Source: Pseudomonadota bacterium (lineage in GTDB: Bacteria > Pseudomonadota > Gammaproteobacteria > SZUA-229). From it: 9,457 nucleotides of DNA. The notes under the pieces are model-generated. The model was not told the DNA's origin and searched no databases. It worked only from the letters and a program-made list of their open reading frames with translations. The DNA lies in assembly GCA_015222965.1 (NCBI GenBank), contig JADFWF010000209.1:1-9457 (forward strand). Direction: 5' to 3'. The position numbers were made by a program, and so were the translations under genes. How positions within the stretch are numbered: the stretch's first letter is position 1; each line of letters starts with the position of its first letter. This document shows, one piece after another, positions 1-6,993 of this stretch.

Positions 1-1382
1 CGCAGTTCAAACCGTGCCAATGAACGGCAATCAGTCACCAGTTCACGTTCACCCTGCAACACATGAACCGCCATCGCCGTCTGTCCATCTTTGTAAGTGG
101 TGAAATCCTGCGCCTTGGCAGATGGAATAGTGGTATTGCGATGAATGATTTTTTCGACCAGCCCACCCATGGTTTCGATACCTAATGACAGAGGAATTAC
201 ATCGAGCAATAACATCTCATCATCAGGTTTATTGCCTGCCAGCACATCGGCCTGCAACGCCGCCCCGGTAGCGACTACTTTATCCGGATCGATACTGGTC
301 AATGGTTCACGTTCAAAAAATTCCGCTACCATTTCACGTACGACGAGGGTTCGTGTTGACCCCCCCACCATCACGACTTCATTGATGCTTTCATTTTCCA
401 CATCCGCATCACGCAGAGCGCGGCGGCAGGACATCAGTGTTTTTTTCACCAGCGGGGTAAGCAGCTCTGTTAGCTGATCACGGTCAAGTTCTCCCTGCCA
501 CGAACCATTATCAGCATCGATATTTATTGAAGCTGTTTGCTGTTCAGCCAGCGCTTCTTTGGCAGATCTCGCCTGCTGCATGATGAGGCGCTTGAATGCA
601 GGGTTATCGACCTCTGTAAATTGCGCCTGCCCTGTTATCCATTTCGCGATCTCGTAGTCAAAATCATCACCGCCCAGTGAGCTGTTGCCACCGGTTGCCA
701 GAACTTCGAAAACACCTTTGCTCAAGCGCAGGATCGAAATGTCAAAAGTACCGCCGCCCAGGTCGTAAACCGCGATCACACCTTCATTGCCCGTATCCAG
801 ACCGTAGGCTACCGCCGCTGCTGTAGGCTCATTCAATAACCGAAGTACATTTATATCCGCTAGTTTCGCGGCGTCTTTCGTCGCCTGCCTCTGCGCATCA
901 TCGAAGTAAGCTGGCACTGTTATGACGGCACCGTTTAACTCATCACCCAGGGTATTGACCGCACGCTGTTTTAAAGTTTTTAAAATTTCCGCAGAGATCT
1001 CTACCGCACTGACATCACCGGCGCGTGTTCTGATCCTCGGAACTGCGCTCTCTGTTTCAGCAAAATCATATGAATAATGCGCATCTTCCAGGGAAACATC
1101 TTCAGCGCCGCGGCCCATGAAACGCTTGACTGAAACGATGGTATTTAATGGGTCAGAGACACTGAACTGATGAGCTTTTTCTCCAACCAGCACATCGCTT
1201 TCGGCAAAATGCACTATCGAAGGCAGCAGATGATTTCCATCCGCATCAGGCAGCGTATCGACATCACCACTACGCACGGTAGCAACCAGTGAATTAGTCG
1301 TACCCAGATCGATACCTACCGCGAGCCGGTGCTGGTGAGCGGTGGTTGATTGTCCGGGTTCTGCTATCTGTAATAGTGCCAT
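1..1382 (-). CDS. hscA: Fe-S protein assembly chaperone HscA (Hsp70 class), C-terminus cut by window edge
   Basis: HscA is a specialised Hsp70 ATPase that, with HscB, binds the IscU scaffold and promotes release of its [2Fe-2S] cluster to acceptor proteins in the cytoplasm. The frame opens with ATG at 1382 and stays open for 460 codons to the left edge; HscA is usually about 620 residues, so roughly a quarter is missing. The nucleotide-binding domain is complete: phosphate-1 motif IDLGTTNS at residues 24-31, phosphate-2 motif DLGGGTFD at 207-214, and the adenosine-binding VGGSTR starting near residue 339. The substrate-binding domain begins near residue 390 with the HscA-typical [14 protein letters not shown] and, at the edge, [15 protein letters not shown]. 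These stretches follow HscA rather than DnaK. The start lies 21 bases after the hscB stop, so it is cotranscribed. The Shine-Dalgarno sequence is weak. Ferredoxin (fdx) would be expected next, outside the window. Confidence 0.97.
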   Translation of the reverse strand, partial: MALLQIAEPGQSTTAHQHRLAVGIDLGTTNSLVATVRSGDVDTLPDADGNHLLPSIVHFAESDVLVGEKAHQFSVSDPLNTIVSVKRFMGRGAEDVSLEDAHYSYDFAETESAVPRIRTRAGDVSAVEISAEILKTLKQRAVNTLGDELNGAVITVPAYFDDAQRQATKDAAKLADINVLRLLNEPTAAAVAYGLDTGNEGVIAVYDLGGGTFDISILRLSKGVFEVLATGGNSSLGGDDFDYEIAKWITGQAQFTEVDNPAFKRLIMQQARSAKEALAEQQTASINIDADNGSWQGELDRDQLTELLTPLVKKTLMSCRRALRDADVENESINEVVMVGGSTRTLVVREMVAEFFEREPLTSIDPDKVVATGAALQADVLAGNKPDDEMLLLDVIPLSLGIETMGGLVEKIIHRNTTIPSAKAQDFTTYKDGQTAMAVHVLQGERELVTDCRSLARFEL

Positions 1383-1403
1383 AATTTTTGTCAACTCAGA
1401 TGA

Positions 1404-1952
1404 CTAGCTCATCAACTCGTCTTCGATATCTGCGGTTAATGTATTAATCTCTTTTTTTGCTTTCTGCATAAACTGCAGCTTACGTATCCATTCGCGTGCG
1501 TCATCGACCTGATCAGTTTCATATGATTGGGTAAAACCTTTCATCATGTCAGCAGTTGATGCTTTTAATTCTTTCGCCATCAAATCCAGTTCTGCCAGAG
1601 GGTCACTCTCATTTTTGATGCCTTCCAGACGTTCGCGTGTCTCAAGCTGCTGCATCAAAAACGCAGCGTCCATCGTGGTTTCGTTTTCCAGGTTGATATC
1701 TATGCCTTTTAATTTCAGCAGGTAGATCGCTCTTAATACCGGATCTTTTAATGTCGTCTGCGCTTCGTTAATCCACGAAGTCTGCTGCATCGACAGCCGT
1801 TTTTCCTGGTCAGAGCTATTGGCAAATTTATCCGGGTGAACCTGTTTTTGCAGATCCATGTAATACTGCTGAACCTGTTTTAAATCCACTTGGTATGAAA
1901 CAGGAAGGCCAAACAACTTGAAAAAGTTGCTGTTTAGAATATCGTCAGACAC
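1404..1952 (-). CDS. hscB: Fe-S assembly co-chaperone HscB (J-domain protein)
   Basis: HscB is the J-domain partner of HscA: it binds IscU, delivers it to HscA and stimulates HscA ATPase activity. The 182-residue protein is slightly longer than the roughly 170 usual for the family. The N-terminal J-domain starts at NFFKLFGLP (about residues 9-17) and carries the diagnostic HPD tripeptide in the segment VHPDKFAN near residue 40, followed by the helix with QTSWINEAQTTLKDP. The C-terminal half is a charged helical domain of the type that contacts IscU. The start is GTG at 1952, with no strong ribosome binding site; this is the best start because it leaves only a short leader before the J-domain. 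It sits 38 bases after the iscA stop and 21 bases before hscA, in the usual isc order. Function is inferred from family and position and is well supported. Confidence 0.95.
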   Translation of the reverse strand: MSDDILNSNFFKLFGLPVSYQVDLKQVQQYYMDLQKQVHPDKFANSSDQEKRLSMQQTSWINEAQTTLKDPVLRAIYLLKLKGIDINLENETTMDAAFLMQQLETRERLEGIKNESDPLAELDLMAKELKASTADMMKGFTQSYETDQVDDAREWIRKLQFMQKAKKEINTLTADIEDELMS

Positions 1953-1990
1953 GTTGATAGTTAATCAGAAACAGGCTGAGTAATTAAAAA

Positions 1991-2314
1991 CTAAACGGTG
2001 AAGCTTTCGCCACAGCCGCAAGCGGCCTTCTCTTTCGGATTGTTAAATTTAAAACCTTCGTTTAATCCATCACGCGTGTAATCGAGCTCGGTGCCATCAA
2101 GATAGACCAGGCTTTTTGGATCAACGATTACTTTCACACCGGAATCCTCAAACACTTCATCTTCCGGGTTTATCTCATCGACGAATTCAAGAACATAGGA
2201 CATACCAGAACAACCCATGGTTTTCACACCCAGGCGCAGACCAACACCTTTACCACGATTATCCAGGAAGGCTTTAACACGCTCTGCTGCTGGTTCTGTC
2301 ATTGTAATCGCCAT
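1991..2314 (-). CDS. iscA: A-type iron-sulfur carrier / iron donor IscA
   Basis: IscA is an A-type carrier (HesB/IscA family) that binds iron or a cluster and helps deliver clusters, especially in [4Fe-4S] maturation. The protein is 107 residues, the usual family length. All three ligand cysteines are present: C35 in the segment [10 protein letters not shown], and C99 and C101 in the C-terminal CGCGESF motif. This spacing matches the well-studied E. coli IscA. The start ATG at 2314 has a GAGA-type ribosome binding site about seven bases upstream. The gap from the iscU stop is 59 bases and to hscB 38 bases, with no sign of a terminator, so it is part of the operon. ErpA or SufA are alternative A-type names, but the position between iscU and hscB favours IscA. 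Confidence 0.96.
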   Translation of the reverse strand: MAITMTEPAAERVKAFLDNRGKGVGLRLGVKTMGCSGMSYVLEFVDEINPEDEVFEDSGVKVIVDPKSLVYLDGTELDYTRDGLNEGFKFNNPKEKAACGCGESFTV

Positions 2315-2373
2315 CTCAGTATCTCTTTTTTGCCCTGTCTATTTAATACGTCTATTTTACGGTAACAATAATG

Positions 2374-2751
2374 TTAGCCATTTTTCTGTTTGTAATCAGC
2401 CACGGCTGCATTGATCGCATCTTCAGCCAGCACCGAACAATGGATCTTCACTGGCGGCAAAGCCAGCTCTTCCGCGATCTGCGTATTCTTGATCGCCTGT
2501 GCTTCATCCAGTGTTTTACCTTTCACCCATTCAGTCAGCAATGAGCTGGAAGCGATAGCGCTGCCACAACCGTAAGTTTTAAACACAGCATCTTCAATTA
2601 CACCTTCGTCACTCACCTTGATCTGCAGCTTCATCACATCACCACAGGCTGGTGCACCCACCATACCTGTACCCACATTATCGGCACTTTCAAAACTGCC
2701 AACGTTACGAGGATTTTCATAATGATCTAAAACTTTTTCACCGTATGCCAT
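2374..2751 (-). CDS. iscU: Fe-S cluster assembly scaffold IscU
   Basis: IscU is the scaffold on which IscS-derived sulfur and iron are built into a [2Fe-2S] cluster. The 125-residue protein is nearly full-family length. The ligand set is intact: C36 and D38 in GAPACGDVM, C62 in KTYGCGSAIASSS, and H104-C105 in the segment after the LPPVK motif (residues 98-102). LPPVK is the peptide recognised by the HscA substrate-binding domain, which fits with hscB and hscA downstream. The C-terminus is short, so it is not a NifU-type fusion. The ATG at 2751 has a clear AAAGG ribosome binding site seven bases upstream. The unusually long 114-base spacer from iscS carries a heptad repeat (2822-2863). Confidence 0.98.
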   Translation of the reverse strand: MAYGEKVLDHYENPRNVGSFESADNVGTGMVGAPACGDVMKLQIKVSDEGVIEDAVFKTYGCGSAIASSSLLTEWVKGKTLDEAQAIKNTQIAEELALPPVKIHCSVLAEDAINAAVADYKQKNG

Positions 2752-2821
2752 ATCTGTACCTTTAAATATTCTTTAAATCACACCTGATTAGATGTTTTAT
2801 TTTTTTGTTTGTTCAGTTTTT

Positions 2822-2863
2822 AAACTGCAAACTGCAAACTGATAACTGCCAACTTTTAACTGC
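2822..2863. repeat. Six-copy heptad tandem repeat in the iscS-iscU spacer
   Basis: Six consecutive 7-mers run in register: AAACTGC, AAACTGC, AAACTGA, TAACTGC, CAACTTT, TAACTGC. The fifth is the most degenerate. The block ends two bases before the iscS stop codon and lies in the transcribed spacer before iscU; on the mRNA strand the unit reads roughly GCAGTTW. The first copy also pairs with CAGTTT at 2814-2819, giving a 6-bp stem with a TT loop. There is no U-tract on the transcribed strand, so it does not look like a terminator. Function is unknown. Confidence 0.8.
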
Positions 2864-2865
2864 TG

Positions 2866-4092
2866 TTAATGTGCTGCCCACTCGATACTGTCTATATCGA
2901 TACCATCTTTGTACATATCCCAGAGCGGTGACAGGTCACGTAATTTATCCACTGCTTTACGAACAAGCTTTATGGTGCGGTCAATCTCTTCTTCCGTGGT
3001 ATAACGACCCATGGTAAAACGAATCGAGCTGTGCGCCAGTTCATCGTTGCGACCTAATGCACGTAATACGTAACTTGGTTCCAGGCTGGCCGATGTACAG
3101 GCACTGCCACTGGAAATCGCCAGGTCACTCAGCGCCATCAACAGGCTTTCACCTTCGACATAGTTAAAACTGATATTTATGTTACCGGCTATACGGTGAT
3201 CGATGTCACCGTTAACATAAACCTCTTCCATATCTTTTACGCCGTCATATAACCTGTTTCTCAGTTTTAACAGGCGTTTGTTTTCTTCGACCATCTCTTC
3301 TTTGGCGATCCTGAATGCTTCTCCCATGCCGACGATCTGATGGGTCGCTAGTGTGCCGGAACGCATACCACGCTCGTGTCCACCGCCATGCATCTGTGCT
3401 TCCAGACGAACGCGTGGTTTTCTCTGTACATATAATGCACCGATACCTTTAGGACCATAGATCTTATGTGCCGAGAAGCTCATCAGATCAACAGGTAATT
3501 CTTCGAGGTTGATTTCAACCTTGCCCGCGCTCTGCGCTGCATCCACATGGAAGATGATCTTCCTTTCACGGCAGATTTTACCGATAGCTTCGATGTCCTG
3601 AATAACGCCGATCTCATTATTTACGTGCATGATAGAAACCAGTGTGGTGTCATCACGCAGTGCGTCTTCCAGCACTTTAAGATCGATCAGACCATTTTGC
3701 ATCGGGTCAAGATATGTGACTTCGTAACCTTCACGTTCCAACTGACGACAGCTGTCCAGTACTGCTTTATGTTCCGTCTTACAGGTAACGATATGTTTGC
3801 CGCGTTTTTGATTGAAGTGCGCAACACCCTTGATGGCAAGGTTATCTGACTCGGTGGCGCCGGAGGTAAATATGATTTCTTTCGGGTTAGCACCGACCAG
3901 GTCAGCAACCTGTTTACGTGCCGTTTCTACAGCTGACTCAGCTGTCCAGCCGAAGCTATGGCTGCGAGATGCCGGGTTACCAAAACTGCTTTCCGGACCC
4001 ATGTACTTGAGCATCTCAGTGACTACACGTTCATCCATCGGCGTGGTCGCAGAGTAATCTAAATAAATTGGCTTCTCTAATTGTTCGCTCAC
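2866..4092 (-). CDS. iscS: Cysteine desulfurase IscS
   Basis: IscS is a PLP enzyme that turns cysteine into alanine and carries the sulfur as a persulfide to IscU and other acceptors. I start it at GTG 4092 (408 residues), because AAGGTG at 4104-4099 then sits six bases upstream; an earlier in-frame GTG at 4101 would add three residues but has no ribosome binding site. Seen in this numbering: the PLP-stacking histidine in KTEHKAVL (H108), the Schiff-base lysine in [12 protein letters not shown] (K210) and the catalytic cysteine in [14 protein letters not shown] (C332). The C-terminal tail [10 protein letters not shown]...SIEWAAH matches the IscS tail that docks IscU. Length is close to the 404 of E. 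coli IscS. It follows the NifS-like paralogue by 17 bases, so the two are cotranscribed. Calls to the housekeeping IscS role are secure. Confidence 0.97.
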   Translation of the reverse strand: MSEQLEKPIYLDYSATTPMDERVVTEMLKYMGPESSFGNPASRSHSFGWTAESAVETARKQVADLVGANPKEIIFTSGATESDNLAIKGVAHFNQKRGKHIVTCKTEHKAVLDSCRQLEREGYEVTYLDPMQNGLIDLKVLEDALRDDTTLVSIMHVNNEIGVIQDIEAIGKICRERKIIFHVDAAQSAGKVEINLEELPVDLMSFSAHKIYGPKGIGALYVQRKPRVRLEAQMHGGGHERGMRSGTLATHQIVGMGEAFRIAKEEMVEENKRLLKLRNRLYDGVKDMEEVYVNGDIDHRIAGNINISFNYVEGESLLMALSDLAISSGSACTSASLEPSYVLRALGRNDELAHSSIRFTMGRYTTEEEIDRTIKLVRKAVDKLRDLSPLWDMYKDGIDIDSIEWAAH

Positions 4093-4098
4093 TTTCTT

Positions 4099-4104
4099 CA
4101 CCTT
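4099..4104 (-). promoter_or_regulatory. Ribosome binding site that decides the iscS start
   Basis: AAGGTG on the minus strand lies six bases before GTG 4092, and it overlaps the alternative GTG at 4101. This favours 4092 as the true iscS start and argues against the longer 411-residue form. Confidence 0.6.
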
Positions 4105-4109
4105 ACAAG

Positions 4110-5255
4110 TTAAACAGTCGCCGCCATCATCACAGGCGATTGTTGATTTATTTCTATGATGTCACGCAATGCCGCTAACAGGGCCTCGACATCTGACATC
4201 GTATTATTCTTTCCAAAGCTTACCCGTATCGCCGAGTCCGCCAGTGCATCCGGAACCTTCATCGCCTTTAACACATGGCTGGGTTCTGTTTTGCCACTGG
4301 TGCATGCAGACCCGCTTGATACTGCAATCGCTTTTCTATCTAACTGCATCAGCATGGTTTCACCATCAAATCCCTTGACACCAAACTGTACCGTGTTCGG
4401 TAAGCGTTCTGCCTGCTCGGCGAAGATGCTTACCGTACTAAATTCTTTTAATCCTTTTTCCAGCGCGTCTCGCAACATGCGCACATGCGAACTCGTCGTC
4501 TGCAGATCAGCCATCGCTAGTTCTGCGGCTTTTCCAAAACCTACAATTGCCGGTACATTTTCTGTTCCCGCGCGCAAGTTCCTTTCCTGTGAACCACCAA
4601 ACTGCAACTTCGTGATCGGCAGCTGCTTATCAAAAATCAGCGCTCCAACACCTACCGGTCCATATAACTTGTGCGCAGAAATCGTCATCGCGTGGACACC
4701 GCTTTCGACGAAGTTCAACGCTATTTTTCCAGCGGCCTGCGATGCGTCCGTGTGAAAAAAACAATTTCGCTGTGCAGAAAAATCTATCAACGGTGATAAA
4801 TTTTGTATCACACCGGTTTCATTGTTTGCTGTCATCACTGATACCAGTGATGTCTGCTCACTGATGCTCTGCTCTGCAGCAGTCAGGGTGATACAACCGT
4901 TCTCATCTGCCGGCACGATATCTACAACAGTTGCCATGTGCTGCGCCGGTTCCAACAAAGACATGTGTTCAATCGCACTTACCGCTATGCGCGCATCTTT
5001 ATTACATCTGCTAAATCCGTTTAACAGCAAATTATTTGACTCTGTGCCACCGCTGGTAAAAATTACCTGTTCAGCTCTGGCACCGGCTAACTGTGCGACC
5101 GATTCTCGAGCTTGCTCGATCGCATCTTTCTGCAGACGGCCAAAACGATGTACGCTGGACGGGTTTCCCGTCACCTGCCCCATGTAAGGCAGCATAGCTT
5201 CTAAAACTTTCTCATCTAAAGCCGTTGTCGCGTTATTATCGAGATACACTGCCAT
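4110..5255 (-). CDS. Second cysteine desulfurase, NifS/IscS-like (class I), between iscR and iscS
   Basis: This 381-residue protein is a complete group I cysteine desulfurase. It opens with VYLDNNATT, a NifS-like N-terminus (IscS here has IYLDYSATT). The stacking histidine is H97 in SAIEHMSL, the PLP lysine is K196 in [12 protein letters not shown], and the catalytic cysteine is C318 in [20 protein letters not shown]. All key residues are therefore present and it should be active. It lacks the tail SPLWDMYK...EWAAH that lets IscS dock IscU, ending instead in a short unrelated tail. ATG 5255 lies 17 bases after the iscR stop, so the gene is the first after the regulator and shares its control. 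It is clearly divergent from the neighbouring IscS, not a recent duplicate. Possible roles are a backup sulfur donor or a donor to another acceptor (for example thiolation of tRNA); the sequence does not decide. No nif genes are in the window. Confidence 0.9.
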   Translation of the reverse strand: MAVYLDNNATTALDEKVLEAMLPYMGQVTGNPSSVHRFGRLQKDAIEQARESVAQLAGARAEQVIFTSGGTESNNLLLNGFSRCNKDARIAVSAIEHMSLLEPAQHMATVVDIVPADENGCITLTAAEQSISEQTSLVSVMTANNETGVIQNLSPLIDFSAQRNCFFHTDASQAAGKIALNFVESGVHAMTISAHKLYGPVGVGALIFDKQLPITKLQFGGSQERNLRAGTENVPAIVGFGKAAELAMADLQTTSSHVRMLRDALEKGLKEFSTVSIFAEQAERLPNTVQFGVKGFDGETMLMQLDRKAIAVSSGSACTSGKTEPSHVLKAMKVPDALADSAIRVSFGKNNTMSDVEALLAALRDIIEINQQSPVMMAATV

Positions 5256-5272
5256 GATTTCGCCCGTTGACG

Positions 5273-5722
5273 TTAAGCGTTTATCACATCGTCCTGACGC
5301 ACTTTTATCTCATGCACTGTTCCCTGTGCCATGATCTCCGCTAAGGTAATGCCATCCAGGAACGAACGGATCTCGTTACTTAATTCTTGCCACAAATCAT
5401 GGGTTAAGCACTGATACGCACCATCATGACAACCCTCACTGTCACTGCAATCAACAACTTTACAGCTTTCATCAACCGCTAAAATAATGTCTGATACACT
5501 GACTTCCTCTACCTTATTGGTGAGTTTATAACCACCACCAGGACCACGGGTACTGCTGACAATATTATTGCGACGCAGCTTGGCAAAAAGCTGTTCAAGA
5601 TAAGACAAAGAAATATCCTGACGCTCAGAGATTGCTGCCAGTGAAACCGGACCGTCACCCTGATGTAACGCCAGATCAAGTACCGCTGTTACTGCATATC
5701 GCCCTTTTGTAGTTAAACGCAT
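5273..5722 (-). CDS. iscR: Fe-S cluster regulator IscR (Rrf2 family)
   Basis: IscR is a [2Fe-2S] Rrf2-family transcription factor that represses the isc operon when clusters are plentiful. The 149-residue protein begins MRLTTKGRYAVTAVLDLALH, a near-universal IscR start, and has the winged helix with SLSYLEQLFAKLRR and the wing STRGPGGGYKL (57-67). Cluster ligands are C92, C98, C105 and H108. The second spacing (C98 to C105) is one residue longer than in E. coli IscR (C98 to C104), through DNA that reads cleanly, and an additional cysteine C87 sits upstream. ATG 5722 has a GGGGGGA ribosome binding site eight bases upstream. Two type-1 IscR sites lie in its own promoter, supporting autoregulation. 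It is the first gene of the isc operon. Confidence 0.97.
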   Translation of the reverse strand: MRLTTKGRYAVTAVLDLALHQGDGPVSLAAISERQDISLSYLEQLFAKLRRNNIVSSTRGPGGGYKLTNKVEEVSVSDIILAVDESCKVVDCSDSEGCHDGAYQCLTHDLWQELSNEIRSFLDGITLAEIMAQGTVHEIKVRQDDVINA

Positions 5723-5771
5723 ATCAATTGTCCCCCCGAAGAATCAGGGATAGTCGTGTAGTTAATAGGGA

Positions 5772-5801
5772 ATTTTACTTAATTCCGACTAATTTAGTCA
5801 A
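5772..5801 (-). promoter_or_regulatory. Predicted sigma70 promoter of the isc operon
   Basis: On the minus strand a -35 box TTGACT (5801-5796) and a -10 box TAAAAT (5777-5772) are separated by 18 bases. The start of transcription would be near 5765, leaving a leader of about 42 bases before iscR. The -35 box lies inside IscR site 1, so a bound regulator should block RNA polymerase. The boxes are good but read by eye. Confidence 0.65.
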
Positions 5802-5805
5802 GTAT
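5781..5805 (-). promoter_or_regulatory. IscR type-1 operator, site 1 (promoter-overlapping)
   Basis: The core GACTAATTTAGTC with flanking AGTAT fits the gammaproteobacterial type-1 IscR motif as I recall it at about 22 of 25 positions, the misfits being in the left outer flank. It overlaps the -35 box of the predicted isc promoter, which is the expected position for repression by cluster-loaded IscR. Confidence 0.75.
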
Positions 5806-5830
5806 AAGACCGAGTAATTTAGTCAGGTAT
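5806..5830 (-). promoter_or_regulatory. IscR type-1 operator, site 2 (upstream, abutting site 1)
   Basis: A second copy directly abuts site 1 and is identical to it at 21 of 25 positions. Its core reads GAGTAATTTAGTC, so one half-site has C changed to G. It lies just upstream of the -35 box. Two adjacent sites would allow side-by-side binding of IscR dimers and stepwise control; E. coli iscR also has two type-1 sites. Confidence 0.65.
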
Positions 5831-5953
5831 TACTTTAGCAATAGAAAATTCAGCTAAGTTGTTGATATTTATTGCAGGAAAGATTAAATCGGGCTTTCTA
5901 TTTTTAGTAGACTGGGCAGAAACGGACATTTGAAATGGCAAATTTACAAACAT
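5831..5953. other. Gene-free stretch between IscR sites and repeat block
   Basis: AT-rich, no convincing reading frame, RNA or promoter seen. A weak hairpin at 5878-5898 followed by TATTTTT exists on the plus strand, where no gene would use it. Confidence 0.4.
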
Positions 5954-5985
5954 TTCACCGCAGAGACACGGAGGCACAGAGAAAA
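5954..5985 (+). repeat. Left arm of a 32-bp inverted repeat (CACAGAG-type dispersed repeat)
   Basis: This arm contains CAGAGACACGGAG flanked by TTCACC and CAGAGAAAA. Its reverse complement recurs at 6090-6121 with 29 of 32 positions identical. Sequences of this CACAGAG/CTCTGTG type are, from memory, scattered in intergenic DNA of many environmental bacteria; a genome search would be needed to show copy number here. Confidence 0.85.
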
Positions 5986-6006
5986 CAATGTTATATATAA
6001 AACAAC

Positions 6007-6027
6007 GTAGGTCGGGCATTACCCGAC
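6007..6027 (+). repeat. REP-like palindrome 1 with 5' GTAG
   Basis: GTAG (6007-6010) precedes a perfect 6-bp stem GTCGGG / CCCGAC with a five-base loop CATTA. A GTAG tetranucleotide directly 5' of an imperfect palindrome is the hallmark of REP elements moved by RAYT (TnpA-REP) transposases. It is opposed to a second unit at 6056-6076. Confidence 0.7.
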
Positions 6028-6055
6028 AGAACACGACCAATTATTGTACCGCGAC

Positions 6056-6076
6056 GGTGGGCAATACCCACCCTAC
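6056..6076 (-). repeat. REP-like palindrome 2 with 5' GTAG, inverted relative to unit 1
   Basis: Read on the minus strand, GTAG (6076-6073) precedes a perfect 6-bp stem GGTGGG / CCCACC with a five-base loop TATTG. Stem length, loop size and GTAG placement match unit 1 exactly although the stem bases differ, so this pair looks like a two-REP cluster (BIME-like) with a 28-base spacer. Confidence 0.7.
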
Positions 6077-6089
6077 AAAAACTATAAGC

Positions 6090-6121
6090 TTTTCTCTGCG
6101 TCTCCGTGTCTCTGTGGTGAA
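6090..6121 (-). repeat. Right arm of the 32-bp inverted repeat
   Basis: Contains CTCCGTGTCTCTG, the complement of the left arm at 5954-5985, with three mismatches in 32. The two arms enclose the REP-like pair almost symmetrically, so the whole 5954-6121 block could form nested hairpins. Confidence 0.85.
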
Positions 6122-6172
6122 TTTCTCTTAAAGTTTATAAGGTCGGCGTTAGACGCAATAGCCCCGCTGAAG

Positions 6173-6955
6173 CTAATTAGTTTCGATCTTTTCAGCATCT
6201 TCACTCTCATCAGGTGCACTGCTAGTCAGACTGCATGAACCCAGGTCAGGCAAATTAGATACATCAATTTCTGCACCAAATTGTTTCAGCGCACCGCACA
6301 TGGTCTCCATTTTTTCATCCATGGCGTGAATATGATCCAGCATTTTATTGATGGCCGTTGCCACTGGATCAGGTGCATCACTGGTTGCACCATAGGCATC
6401 AAAACCAAGTTTCTGCGCAGTTTCATGTCGCTTTTGCTGGGTTTCGTCATGGTGATGAATCACACGCCCCGGCACTCCAACGACCGTAGAATCTTCCTCA
6501 ACGTCTTTGGTAACGACTGCATTTGAACCAATACGGACGCCTTCAGCCAGCGTTATAGGTCCTAAAACTTTAGCGCCAGCACCGACCACAACGTTGTTAT
6601 GTAACGTCGGGTGTCGTTTGCCTGCTTTCCAGCTGGTACCACCCAGGGTGACGCCATGATACAAAGTACAGTCATCGCCTATCTCAGCGGTCTCACCGAT
6701 GACCACACCCATGCCGTGGTCGATAAAAAACCGACGGCCGATGGTCGCGCCAGGGTGAATTTCGATACCAGTAAGCCAGCGTGAAAAATACGACAACCAG
6801 CGCGCAAGCCAGTTAAGCCCGATATTCCATAACATGTGATTAAAGCGATGCAGGATTACCGCATGAAGGCCCGGGTAGCAGGTCAATACTTCCCAGGTAT
6901 TTCTTGCGGCCGGATCACGGTCGAATACGCACTTTATGTCTTCGCGAATACTGAT
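6173..6955 (-). CDS. cysE: Serine O-acetyltransferase CysE, probable non-canonical ATC start
   Basis: CysE transfers acetyl from acetyl-CoA to serine, making O-acetylserine for cysteine synthesis. The left-handed beta-helix is clear: IHPGATIG, the catalytic D-H pair in [18 protein letters not shown] (D79, H80 in this numbering), then [29 protein letters not shown] and [11 protein letters not shown]. The family N-terminus ([20 protein letters not shown]) is encoded from 6952 onward, but the frame has no ATG, GTG or TTG there before an in-frame stop at 6979-6977. I place the start at ATC 6955 (260 residues), where GAGGAT is well spaced; a single G-to-C change from ATG would explain it. The next ordinary start, TTG 6886, would delete about 23 conserved residues. 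The C-terminal tail is helical then acidic and ends in Asn, not the Ile used by E. coli CysE to bind CysK. It lies upstream of the isc operon, 38 bases after the DUF2797 gene. Confidence 0.88.
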   Translation of the reverse strand: MSIREDIKCVFDRDPAARNTWEVLTCYPGLHAVILHRFNHMLWNIGLNWLARWLSYFSRWLTGIEIHPGATIGRRFFIDHGMGVVIGETAEIGDDCTLYHGVTLGGTSWKAGKRHPTLHNNVVVGAGAKVLGPITLAEGVRIGSNAVVTKDVEEDSTVVGVPGRVIHHHDETQQKRHETAQKLGFDAYGATSDAPDPVATAINKMLDHIHAMDEKMETMCGALKQFGAEIDVSNLPDLGSCSLTSSAPDESEDAEKIETN

Positions 6956-6961
6956 GTAACT

Positions 6962-6967
6962 ATCCTC
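6962..6967 (-). promoter_or_regulatory. Ribosome binding site supporting the ATC start of cysE
   Basis: GAGGAT on the minus strand sits six bases (eight from GAGG) before ATC 6955. No comparable site lies before TTG 6886, which favours initiation at the upstream codon. Confidence 0.5.
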
Positions 6968-6993
6968 AATAGTTTTTTATCTTAATGGCTATG

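Noticed and set aside
2814..2827. CAGTTT-TT-AAACTG hairpin as a terminator between iscS and iscU
   Set aside because: On the transcribed strand it is followed by A-rich sequence, not a U-tract, and the stem is AT-rich and short.
2822..2863. CRISPR array
   Set aside because: Units are only 7 bases without spacers; it is a simple tandem repeat.
4156..4755. A long plus-strand open frame (199 codons) opposite the NifS-like gene
   Set aside because: It mirrors a strongly conserved enzyme on the other strand, has no recognisable protein pattern and no promoter or ribosome binding site.
5878..5905. Hairpin GAAAG/CTTTC followed by TATTTTT
   Set aside because: A 5-bp stem with an 11-base loop is weak, and it points along the plus strand where no gene ends.
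6137..6156. Possible third, degenerate REP (GGTCGGCGTTAGACGC)
   Set aside because: It resembles the start of REP unit 1 but lacks the GTAG and a full stem; only GCGT-TAG-ACGC pairs.
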